Positions 1 to 8,874 of a DNA stretch of 64,000 nucleotides are shown here, piece by piece. Every line of letters starts with the position of its first letter. The first letter of the stretch is position 1. The notes below the pieces were generated by a model, which saw only the letters and a list, made by a program, of their open reading frames with translations, ran no database searches and was not told where the DNA came from. The position numbers and the translations under genes are program-made. The stretch covers positions 1-64,000 of the forward strand of contig CALSUG010000001.1 in the NCBI GenBank assembly GCA_943789475.1, written 5' to 3'. This DNA comes from an uncultured Alphaproteobacteria bacterium. GTDB taxonomy: Bacteria > Pseudomonadota > Alphaproteobacteria > Micavibrionales > UBA1664.

Positions 1-858
1 CAGGGCGCTTGGCGGCAACGCCTTTGCTGTTCCGACGCGTCTTGAATGGTTTCGTATGTTTCCAGTGAGATCAATGCTTCATGGTGGCCCTTGCGACGTG
101 TGATGCCCCAAGGCTCATGTTCCATATACCCTGCGTAAATCACGCGGTTCAGCATATCCGTCACCTTTTGCTGGCGGATTTGACCGTTGGGCAGGTCTTT
201 GGGAAACTCAGGCTGGTTTTCCAAGAAACGCTTGATATCGGCCTGCCCTGAGAACCGACCAGAGGCGTAACCCTCCAATGCCTCTTTGACGATGGATGCA
301 ATCGGTTCATCGCGGGTCAGGAGTTTGCCGTGTGATCCCGTCTTTTTGTATTTGTAACCCACAGGTGCAGAGAAGACAGAATAGCCATTCATCATCCGCC
401 CCTTCATGCGGTTGGAGGTTTGTTCTGCGTTCTTCTCGCGCTGGTGTTGAGCCACAGATGCCAGCATGTGTTCAACAAGGCGAGAGTCACTGTCTTCACC
501 AAATTCAATCGACGGGCTTTCCAAGGATGCCGCCAGCATCAGACAGTGTTTCGCGCAGTTTGATATGCGCCTGAACATTGCGGGCAAAACGGCTGATGTC
601 GTCGATGATGACAACGACGCTGTCTTTGGGATGCAGGCGCAGGAACGCCAGCATCCGATCCATTGCAGGACGGCGTTCAAACTTGCCCGACATGTCATCC
701 TGAAATACTTCCACCACATCATAATCTTTATACGTGGCGTATTCACGACAACGGTTTTCCTGAGACGCGAGGCCATCGCCCTCACGTACCTGCTTCGCCC
801 CAGAAACACGGCAATAGATCACTGCCTTGCTTGGTCTTGTTTTGCTTAATCCTGCCAT
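1..858 (-). pseudogene. large serine recombinase (resolvase N-terminal + recombinase domain), frameshifted, runs off window start
   Basis: ORF 505..858 has serine recombinase N-terminus (AVIYCRVSGAKQVREGDGLASQENRC...DDISRFARN). Homologous reading continues in another minus frame (SPSIEFGEDSDSRLVEHMLASVAQHQREKNAEQTSNRMKGRMMNGYSVFSAPVGYKY...) to position 1. Confidence 0.85.
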
Positions 859-1145
859 TGGTCCTCCTCCGCACGGGTCTGTGCCAATTCATTGTTCAAT
901 AAGGATACCAGATCGGTGGAATCGTCTTCCAACGCTTCCTGATCTTCTCCACAGATTTGCGTGGTGGGTTTCAGATCATAGCCGAGATCGACAAACATCA
1001 CGACGATGGACCACAGGGTTTCGATCAGTTCTTTCTGGTCATCCAGCGGCATATCGCTGTCTTCCAGCATGGCGGCGTAAACCTCCCAGTCAACAGAGAG
1101 GCTGGGGCGTGTGGGCGTATTATTTTTATCAGGCGGACAGGTCAT
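846..1145 (-). CDS. conserved hypothetical small acidic protein upstream of recombinase
   Basis: ORF MTCPPDKNNTPTRPSLSVDWEVYAAMLEDSD..., overlaps recombinase start; internal Met chosen. Confidence 0.6.
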   Translation of the reverse strand: MTCPPDKNNTPTRPSLSVDWEVYAAMLEDSDMPLDDQKELIETLWSIVVMFVDLGYDLKPTTQICGEDQEALEDDSTDLVSLLNNELAQTRAEEDQWQD

Positions 1146-1708
1146 GCACGCGCTCCTTTCTTCAAATGTTTTTTGGAAAATGTGTGTCCTCACGTCGCCA
1201 ATTGTTCGGGGCGCACGTGTGGAACAAATATAGAACATATAACCACATTTTCCTGCGATCACGCAAGGAAAATTCACAAATGATCCTATGCGCTTAACCT
1301 GTCACTAGCATGGCAAGGCTGTGGCTATCTCGGGTGTTCAGGGGGTGAATACGGGTGTAGGAATATGTGCCTAGTGAAAATCAGGTGCGTGTTGTGGTAA
1401 TATTGATTTATGAAAAATAAAATATCTCTACTATTTTCGGCATTGGCAGTTTCAGCATCATTATATGCAATGAAGGATTCCAACGTTTCTAATGACAGCA
1501 ACCTCATTATATCGTCTGGCAGTTCTGCTTCGAAAGTGCGATCTGATAAGGAAATCTTAATGCAATCTGGCATTTGGTTTTGTGAATGCGCACCCGATGA
1601 GCAAGTTGCTTCTAGCTCTCAAAAATCTCCACACGGCCCCCAAATGCCATAGTCGATCCGGCATAGGTTAGACTCGGCTTTAGATCCAATATGTGCGTAT
1701 TAAGACGC

Positions 1709-2431
1709 ATGTCATTTGATCCAAAGAATAAGGCTGACAAGGCAAAGCTCTATCCTGTGCTCAAAGCACTGGCCGACCTTGATCCGCGCAAAACACCAGA
1801 ATTGATTATGGATGACGCTGTGGGTTATCCCGTGGCGCGCGGGCAGGACTATGTCCGTAACATGCGCCGAGGTGAAATCGCGGTCACCTATGCCACTTTG
1901 ATCCATCAATGGCTTACAGAGCATCATTTCGAATTAGCACGCCGCCTTGCGCCCGAGATATTCCCAGAGACACCAGAGCAACGCTGGCAAGCCATCGTTG
2001 ACGAACGGGCTATATCAGATCGTTTCCGTCTTGTGCTTGTTCTCGTGACAATGGGCATTGTCGAGCGCGAAAGTCATTTGAAGCCAGCCGATACGATCAT
2101 TCGACTTGGCGAGCGATTTTGCTTTGAGTTAGATGGTGAGGCAGATGGTTATGCCATCGCCATGCAGAGTGTAAGAGGCCAATGGCACAACATCCCGCTT
2201 GGCCCAAACGGTAGGATCAGCGCACCAATTCAATCAGGCCAGAACCGATTACCAATAATGCAAGATGGCAAACTTGATCCGTTGAGAGAAAACAACGATG
2301 AGGGAGTGCACGAATTCATACTGATCACAGCACAAACCGCTGACTTCCCATCCAGTCTCACAAACCTCATCAGTTGGGCTGCTGACAGCCAGTGCAAGTT
2401 GCATCGCGTTACGGTCAAGTTTGTGGCCTAA
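1709..2431 (+). CDS. hypothetical protein
   Basis: 240-aa ORF with native-like composition, no recognised domain. Confidence 0.6.
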   Translation: MSFDPKNKADKAKLYPVLKALADLDPRKTPELIMDDAVGYPVARGQDYVRNMRRGEIAVTYATLIHQWLTEHHFELARRLAPEIFPETPEQRWQAIVDERAISDRFRLVLVLVTMGIVERESHLKPADTIIRLGERFCFELDGEADGYAIAMQSVRGQWHNIPLGPNGRISAPIQSGQNRLPIMQDGKLDPLRENNDEGVHEFILITAQTADFPSSLTNLISWAADSQCKLHRVTVKFVA

Positions 2432-2513
2432 TTATTGGTGGATCAATTTATCCTTAGGCTGTCGATGGCGCCAAATTACGCTTAGAATAGAACTAGGTGA
2501 GTGGAAATTATCA

Positions 2514-3164
2514 ATGCGTCACAACAAAATTCATGCACAAACAATAGAACTCCTGCTGTCATCAATAACAATGACAATGGGCGATGACGGGGCAAAGGCA
2601 TCCTTCTTTTATGGAAGGCCAGGAACTCCGCATTGGGACAGGAGAATGGGAGCAGATATATACTATCATTTTGTTGAATTGAAGCTCGCGTCTCTGTTCG
2701 TGCGAAGCAACGGTCCATCATATCTGCGCGCGCTTGCGATCAGCGACATTACGAGTAAGCTGCAGGATTTTATTTCTAGTAACTTCTGGTATTTAGGCGA
2801 TGAAACTTTTGCAAAATTCCGTGATGAACCACTCAATCAGTGGATTTCTGAAGCAACTAAAGACAACCTTGCAGATGCCCTTTCAAACGCTCGTTTGCGA
2901 GTGATACTACAGTTGCGTGGCTCTGTTGTTCATGGTCGTGCTCCCGACGTTTATGATTCCAGCAAGTATCCAAAATATTATAAAAAATATAAAGCAGACC
3001 CAATTTCTGATCTGGAACTTATCGCCGCTGCATGCCTTAGAAAAACTGTTTTTGATGATAAATTACTCGTTCATGTCGATCCGAACGCAGATATCATCAA
3101 AGAAGCCCAAGCAGCAGGGCGATTGCCGAGAAGGCTAAATAACCAGTCCATCTTGAGCGAATAA
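2514..3164 (+). CDS. hypothetical, largely helical protein; possible HEPN-like RxxxxH motif (LRGSVVHGR)
   Basis: ORF 2421..3164, internal start MRHNKIHAQ; convergent overlap with 3135..4202. Confidence 0.55.
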   Translation: MRHNKIHAQTIELLLSSITMTMGDDGAKASFFYGRPGTPHWDRRMGADIYYHFVELKLASLFVRSNGPSYLRALAISDITSKLQDFISSNFWYLGDETFAKFRDEPLNQWISEATKDNLADALSNARLRVILQLRGSVVHGRAPDVYDSSKYPKYYKKYKADPISDLELIAAACLRKTVFDDKLLVHVDPNADIIKEAQAAGRLPRRLNNQSILSE

Positions 3165-4202
3165 CTCTTTGATCCGCTCATTGACAACCACCAGATCAGC
3201 CCATTGTTTCGCACCCGATGTGCGCAAGCCTTTGAACGCAGATACGTTGCCCATCTTAGCAGTTCCCACATCACAGAAGAAGTCAGAAGCTTCACCCAGA
3301 TCGTTGCAGATACTGTCAGCTCCAGCAACGCGGGCTAAATTCACTACATCAAAGAATGAGGGGATAACGACCTCTCGATTGAAAGCACTTTGCTCTTCGT
3401 TCGAAGGAATATCGTTAGGATCAACGTTCGCAGCACCATTCAGTACAGCTTTGCGTTGAGCTAAGATTAATGGCATTTCCGTCACATGCCCCAATAGTTG
3501 AAAAATTCGTGTGGCAGCTTTGGGATGGGAAGAGTGTGCTTCAACTAGCTTGGCGTCCTCGCGCTCAATCAACATTATCATCGCCGCTATGGCAGCAATT
3601 CGTGCGCGCAGGCTAGGCCATTCATCGGTAGAATATGCATCCAGAACTAGATCGATCGCATCATGGTCAGCTTGTAGCTCAAGGCAAGGCTCAACCATTG
3701 GCTTGATTGTAGCGTCTAAATCATCGAAAATACTGGTCTTACTTACACCGCGAGATGTTAGAGCAAGGCGTTTCCCACGTGCTGTTTCGCTAAGGAATGT
3801 GCGGCCAACGATATCGAAGTGGCCTAGCACAAAGTGTTGCATTTCATGAAGCATCAACCATCCCAATGACATTTGGACGGCATCTGTCTTTTCAACTAAC
3901 AATGGCGAGTGGACACCCAAAATGAAATTACTCTCGCTAAGTGCGTCATTCCACAGCGTCGTGATGGCAGGTAGGACACCACCACCGACATGGATTTTCA
4001 ATCCACCTTCTTCTCGTTCTGCCAATGCCCAAAAATCAACATCGTCGTGAAGATCGAGACGGGGAATGACAGGAAAAGGAATGCCCGTCAGTTCGGAAAA
4101 CTGAGCGAGTGCTAAATGTAGGGATTTTCGAAGATATTCGATTTTCAATTCCCTTTTGGTGCAGTCATAAATTCCGCCGAACACAAGCACATCAACCAAC
4201 AT
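3135..4202 (-). CDS. putative gluzincin zinc metallopeptidase (M48-like)
   Basis: GWLMLHEMQHFVLGHFD (HExxH), downstream ELQADHDAID and SSHPKAATRI, an M48-like arrangement. Confidence 0.7.
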   Translation of the reverse strand: MLVDVLVFGGIYDCTKRELKIEYLRKSLHLALAQFSELTGIPFPVIPRLDLHDDVDFWALAEREEGGLKIHVGGGVLPAITTLWNDALSESNFILGVHSPLLVEKTDAVQMSLGWLMLHEMQHFVLGHFDIVGRTFLSETARGKRLALTSRGVSKTSIFDDLDATIKPMVEPCLELQADHDAIDLVLDAYSTDEWPSLRARIAAIAAMIMLIEREDAKLVEAHSSHPKAATRIFQLLGHVTEMPLILAQRKAVLNGAANVDPNDIPSNEEQSAFNREVVIPSFFDVVNLARVAGADSICNDLGEASDFFCDVGTAKMGNVSAFKGLRTSGAKQWADLVVVNERIKELFAQDGLVI

Positions 4203-4274
4203 ATAGAGTTCAAGATGGCTCTATTTAGAAGTTCTGACGTGGGTCACATCAATAAGTGATCAGGGTGCAAAATA

Positions 4275-5633
4275 TTATGAGAAAACTTCCATCATATCTT
4301 TTTCCAAATCTCCAATTTCTTTTGAAATGCACTTCCTAAATAGCTTGTCCAACTCGGCCCCTTCTAGGGTCTCAATTTCTTCCAGTGATTTCTGCGGCAG
4401 GAGAATGCCAATTTCCGCTCGTTTTTGCGCATCGTCAAACTGATCGAAATTCAAAAAGTATTTTGAATCTTCATAGTTGAAGCGAATTTCGTGATATGCA
4501 CGTGTGAAAGTCTTTAAGCGTTCACGGTCAGCCGGATCGAGTACTTTTTTTGCTTGTTGTGACACGAAAGCGTCTAGACGCTTCAGCTGTTGTGTGTTGT
4601 TTGATTGAGCAAAGAAGAACAGCCATCCGACTCTTCTACCGTCAAAAATGCAACCTGATATACGAAGGTTCATTCTCCACAAGATTGGTCCCTTGTTGGA
4701 ACGATACTTCATAGCGGAAAACAACTTCATCAAATTGCTAAACATCTTTTTGTAGGATGAACTTCGAACTTCAATTTTGCTCTGGCAAAAGTGATACCCA
4801 AGATAGTCGATCCCCTCCGCCAACGAAACGAGAATACTCTTGCTACCACTTCCTACAGGGTGGCACTTAATCTTTCGCTTCGATTTTAGAAGCACTGGTA
4901 TTTCCGTAGAGAGACGTTTTGCAGTTGAATAGTCGGCTAAAACGAGCATGTCATCGACGAAGCGAAAATACTCAATTGATTTATCGGTTTCGAACTTTTT
5001 ATCCATCTCGCTTAGGTAGAGAGATGCCAAAATGTTCGAAATACTCAGCCCCTGTGGAACACCTGTGATTGGGACGCTGCCCGAACCAGAATGGCTACCA
5101 GTTGGAGTCTTAATAGCATCTTCTACTAACTTTAAAAGTTGCTTCTGCCGAATTGTTCTCCTCAAGATCCGCATGAGAATCTTGTGATCAATTGAAGGGT
5201 AGAAATTTTGAATGTCCAGCCTCAAATAGTAGTTTGACGCGGGCTTTGCGGCTGAAGTTCTATGGATTCTCTTAATGTAATGATGGGGCGGCTGCGAAAC
5301 ATGCTCGGGATATATTTCGGCGAGTAGTTCTGAGAGAAATTTCAAAACTAGTTTGTCTCGGACAGTGGGGATTGAAATTTGACGAGGGTTTTTTCCAGCA
5401 CCTTTTGAAATTAATTTCTCACGATAGGACGTATATTTGTAAGTTCCTGAACTCACCTTCCTCAGAATAATGGCGATTTCATTGTCGATATCGTTACCAA
5501 ACCTCTCAACACGAATACCGTCTTTTCCAACTGCCGCTCCACTTTCGATGAACTGCGCGTGAAGGTCGAGAAGATGAGCCTTGGTTAGGCGCAAATGGAA
5601 ACGCTTGGCGGGCTTCAAGTTTACCAAATCCAA
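4275..5633 (-). CDS. reverse transcriptase, unknown-group/defence-type
   Basis: RT motifs: YYLRLDIQNFYPSID, GVPQGLSISNILASLYLSEMD, YFRFVDDMLVLAD; no group II intron maturase domain seen. Confidence 0.9.
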   Translation of the reverse strand: MDLVNLKPAKRFHLRLTKAHLLDLHAQFIESGAAVGKDGIRVERFGNDIDNEIAIILRKVSSGTYKYTSYREKLISKGAGKNPRQISIPTVRDKLVLKFLSELLAEIYPEHVSQPPHHYIKRIHRTSAAKPASNYYLRLDIQNFYPSIDHKILMRILRRTIRQKQLLKLVEDAIKTPTGSHSGSGSVPITGVPQGLSISNILASLYLSEMDKKFETDKSIEYFRFVDDMLVLADYSTAKRLSTEIPVLLKSKRKIKCHPVGSGSKSILVSLAEGIDYLGYHFCQSKIEVRSSSYKKMFSNLMKLFSAMKYRSNKGPILWRMNLRISGCIFDGRRVGWLFFFAQSNNTQQLKRLDAFVSQQAKKVLDPADRERLKTFTRAYHEIRFNYEDSKYFLNFDQFDDAQKRAEIGILLPQKSLEEIETLEGAELDKLFRKCISKEIGDLEKDMMEVFS

Positions 5634-6229
5634 AAAATTGAGCCTATACTAGCGACCACGACTGCTATCGGCAGGATCACCAGTAATAAGTGGTGTATTG
5701 CCCAGCGAACTAACATCCAAAATGACCACGAAATCGGGGTGCCAGTCGGGCTATGCATATTCTTTTTGTTGGGAAAGGTTCTACCAATAACCAAGCTTTC
5801 GTAGTCTGTGTCAGAGTGATTTGGGTACGACGACAAAATATCATGGTACTGTTGTAGAAGTTCTGAGGCGTTTTCGTTGCTATCATGTAATCTCTGCAAT
5901 CGCAGGTAACACTCACGATGCAGTGTAGCGATCTCGCCAAATTTGAAGCCAAATACAATTATTGACGCTGCAAGAATGAACACCGAATAAACTACTGTGT
6001 AGGCATCGAGGGGCACTTCCGCTGGAAGTAAGTCCCGTAACAGGGTAATCGCTATGACGATGATGGATAGCATTGAAAGTGCTAAATGGGATATGACGTC
6101 ATACCTTCGAAATCGACGTTCAGCATAAATTCGAGATTTGCATGTTATCCAAATACGATCTTTCACTTCAATATTCTCTTCAGTCATCTTCGTCAAAATT
6201 CTTTCTCCAAATAGGCGTGTGCGGGACAA
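5621..6229 (-). CDS. SLATT-like two-TM protein, predicted membrane effector
   Basis: TM helices (HLALSMLSIIVIAITLL; AYTVVYSVFILAASIIVFGFKFGE), helical E-rich middle, C-terminal TM; stop overlaps RT start by 13 nt. True start may be 6187. Confidence 0.65.
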   Translation of the reverse strand: MSRTRLFGERILTKMTEENIEVKDRIWITCKSRIYAERRFRRYDVISHLALSMLSIIVIAITLLRDLLPAEVPLDAYTVVYSVFILAASIIVFGFKFGEIATLHRECYLRLQRLHDSNENASELLQQYHDILSSYPNHSDTDYESLVIGRTFPNKKNMHSPTGTPISWSFWMLVRWAIHHLLLVILPIAVVVASIGSIFWIW

Positions 6230-6429
6230 GATGTTCTAAGGATTATCCCCTCCGAAGAAGGTAGTGATGAAGTAAACTTCACCGCTCGAATGTAAACACT
6301 CGCGTACCTAAGTTCAGCCCTTTCGAGCTAGCAGCATAGCTGCTCCCCCGCACACTCGCCCAAGGTGCCTAACTGATTGAGTTTTGTCTACCAATAGTTG
6401 TTGCATAGCATACGAATGTAGTCGCATGA

Positions 6430-6842
6430 GTTACACGCCAATAAGATCACCCTCAATCGACAGAACCTGCGAATTGTGTTTCAGATGACACCAAACGCTG
6501 AGATCCCTGCGGCCATCGTACAGCACTAAGTCGTGCTGCGAGATGTGGGTCAAATGACCCGTTGGCGCTGCGACCCTATGGGCACCTTACAGCACTAAGA
6601 TGTGCTGCGAGATGTGGGTCTATGACCCATTTACGCTGCGATCCCTTCGGACACCTTCCGCCAATAAGTGATGGCGCGAGATGTGTGTCAGATGACACTA
6701 GACGCTGCGATCCATGCGGACAACTTCCAGCATTAAGGAATGCTGCAAGATGTGGGTCGTTGACCCGTTTCCGCTGCGACCCTACGGACAACTTCCAGCA
6801 TTTCTTAATGCTGCAAGCTGTGTGTGGTAGTACCACACGTCT
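6430..6842. repeat. array of about 5.5 tandem ~69-bp units, each with two strong hairpins (and a weaker third)
   Basis: Units start 6497, 6567, 6635, 6704, 6773 (gctgcgaYcc...cagcac-loop-gtgctgcgagatgtgggtc-loop-gaccc); degenerate half unit before 6497. Confidence 0.9.
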
Positions 6843-6848
6843 TGACAA

Positions 6849-7117
6849 GGGGGCTGCTGCGCTCCCCCGTTGTATCCCCCAAAGCTGATGGCCGAGATTG
6901 GCACTGAGCCAGTCACGACCATGCAAACATATCTGTGTTTGATCCCTCGTCGGGGAGATTTCATCTCTCCCCAACACCCCATATCCCAACCGTTCGCCGA
7001 TTGAATACCGCCAGCTTGTCAAAGCTGAACTTGATCAAGGGGCGATGCTCAGCCCCTTGAAACCCTCGTCAATCCTGTGGTGGTTGATCGCCAATCAGGG
7101 GAGCTTGTCCGCTCCCC
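6849..7117. promoter_or_regulatory. four GC-rich hairpins in the ardA leader
   Basis: GGGGG..CCCCC 6849-6868; GGGGAGAtttcaTCTCTCCCC 6952-6972; CAAGGGGC..GCCCCTTG 7036-7059; GGGGAGC..GCTCCCC 7098-7117. Confidence 0.6.
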
Positions 7118-7315
7118 CAATACCCCCATGACAACTAGGGCGGCTGCCCCCGCGCAGATCAAAGGGTGGGTCCTCGCCATGCTCGGTTCGCTGCGCTGCA
7201 CCTGTGCGTGGCTCTGGTCCTGCCTATGGCACCTTTGATCCTTGCCCCCCGCTCCTCGGCGGAAGCCAGACGGGTTTATGCGCAACCCGTCAGAACAAAG
7301 AAGAGGAACAAGACA

Positions 7316-7822
7316 ATGCCGCAACTACACGCTCAACCGTATGATATTTCCGCCAATGGCTTCTATTTTGAGAGCCTTGAAGAATATTCGACAAAAGCGA
7401 TCAGCAACCGCAACGATTACGGCGATCCCGTCGAAGAATATGAAATCCAGTTCATTGATGGCGATCATATTGATTGTGATCTGACCAAGGCATGGGCGAT
7501 CAACCAAGCCAATATAGGGCCGTATTTTGATGCCTGCGAAAGTTGGGAAGACCACGACAAGCGCGTGTTTATCATCGCCGTTGGCGAGGTTGGATATAGC
7601 TTTGACCCCGCGACCGTTTCACCATCTGGTTTTGATGTTGATATCTATCACGTGGACAGCATGAAGGAACTGGCGCAGCAGTTTGTTGATGAAGGCATCT
7701 TTGGCGACATCCCTGACCATCTAGCCAACTACATTGATATGGATGCCATCGCCTATGATCTGGCTATGGATTACACCGAGACAGAAATCGCAGGCGAACG
7801 GCTAATCTATCGGGTGGCTTGA
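7316..7822 (+). CDS. ardA: ArdA-family antirestriction protein
   Basis: MPQLHAQPYDISANGFYFESLEEYSTKA...NRNDYGDPVEEYEIQFIDGD...INQANI...VDSMKELAQQFVDEGIFGDIPDHLANYIDMDAIAYDLAMDY. Confidence 0.93.
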   Translation: MPQLHAQPYDISANGFYFESLEEYSTKAISNRNDYGDPVEEYEIQFIDGDHIDCDLTKAWAINQANIGPYFDACESWEDHDKRVFIIAVGEVGYSFDPATVSPSGFDVDIYHVDSMKELAQQFVDEGIFGDIPDHLANYIDMDAIAYDLAMDYTETEIAGERLIYRVA

Positions 7823-8640
7823 GGCTGTCCGATACTTGTGGAAACAGTTTTTTGTTTACGGCGGCGTAGATAAAATATGTGGATTGCCGCAAGGATCATA
7901 ATCAGGGCAGACAAGAATAGCACGGCCATGTCTTCCTGATATTTGCTTCCATAATAGACAAACGCAAAACCATCTTCATAGCTGCGGCCAGTGTCTTCCA
8001 TGAATCGATAGATGCGCTTGTGATCGGACAAAATCATCACGGCGCTGCCCGCCGTGAAAAGCAGTGATGTCGCACATGTCGCCCATGCCATAAGTCGAGA
8101 CGTTACAAGCCATTTAATGGGTTTTTGGGTGGTGCGAACCATCCGAATGCGGCGCTCCACTGATGCAAATTTCACAAGCAGGAAGCGGAAGCCGAATACA
8201 GAGGCCACGCATAGAGCAGCGGCCATCAAAGCATTGGCGATATATTCCCCGTCTGCTGTCAGCTCTTCGATTGCGTGAAGTGGCGTTCCTGAAAACGCTG
8301 ACAACGAGTACACAACGACGAACGCAAGCAAAGCAAGAAACCCGCCGCAGAAATAAAACTCCTTGCGGGTGCCAAGCAAAGCCATCGCGTATGCAGGAGG
8401 TACAATCATCAACATGACAATTGCTGCACAGGTCGCACCAAACTCGTCCCAGTAGGCGTATGCCCAAAGGGAAAAATGCATAATGCTATACAGCGGCAGC
8501 AGAAATGACCCAAGGGTTGCCGCGATCACGACCAACACAAATGCAACGGCAAATAGGCCGAAAAGCCCTAGTGCAGCGCCGCCAGAGTTGCCGCGCCCAC
8601 TCATGGTCTGACCTAACATAAAACCTGAAAAGAAGCTCAT
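7807..8640 (-). CDS. multi-TM membrane protein, hypothetical
   Basis: ORF from MSFFSGFMLGQTMSGRG; several hydrophobic helices. Confidence 0.6.
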   Translation of the reverse strand: MSFFSGFMLGQTMSGRGNSGGAALGLFGLFAVAFVLVVIAATLGSFLLPLYSIMHFSLWAYAYWDEFGATCAAIVMLMIVPPAYAMALLGTRKEFYFCGGFLALLAFVVVYSLSAFSGTPLHAIEELTADGEYIANALMAAALCVASVFGFRFLLVKFASVERRIRMVRTTQKPIKWLVTSRLMAWATCATSLLFTAGSAVMILSDHKRIYRFMEDTGRSYEDGFAFVYYGSKYQEDMAVLFLSALIMILAAIHIFYLRRRKQKTVSTSIGQPQATR

Positions 8641-8679
8641 GGCTGAACCTTCTGATTGGGTCAGCATGGGCATGTTAGG

Positions 8680-8811
8680 AAAGGGTTCCCTTTTCAGACC
8701 CGCGCTGAGTAACGATTTGGAGCGACATCCTCGCAAAGAAAACTGTGGAAAACCAACAACGGGATGACATCTTGGGTGATTTCTGCGATGAATATCAAAA
8801 GGGAACCCTTT
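8680..8811. promoter_or_regulatory. inverted pair of dyads AAAGGGTTCCCTTTT / AAAAGGGAACCCTTT in divergent promoter region
   Basis: Perfect 15-bp inverted copies at 8680-8694 and 8797-8811; each is itself an AAAGGG-N2-CCCTTT dyad. Confidence 0.7.
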
Positions 8812-8874
8812 TAGCAATAGGAAAACACCATGAAACCCGCTTGTGAGAACGATTTAGCCTGCTACGATTTTGGC

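Noticed and set aside
1325-1652. Overlapping small ORFs 1325..1573 (-) and 1410..1652 (+)
   Set aside because: Mutually overlapping, no clear RBS or family; cannot decide which if any is real.
4275-5633. Retron or group II intron for the RT
   Set aside because: No maturase/X domain or intron domain V-like sequence seen, and no obvious msr/msd; motifs and SLATT neighbour fit unknown-group RTs better.
6430-6842. CRISPR array
   Set aside because: No short identical repeats with unique spacers; similarity spans the whole unit, stems vary and no cas genes were seen.
6562-7022. ORFs 6562..6888 (+) and 6576..7022 (-) appearing as 23-aa repeat proteins (GSQRKRVNDPHLAAFLNAGSCP...)
   Set aside because: The ~69-bp unit is nearly a multiple of 3, so both strands stay open through the hairpin array. 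Compensatory stem changes support structure, not coding.
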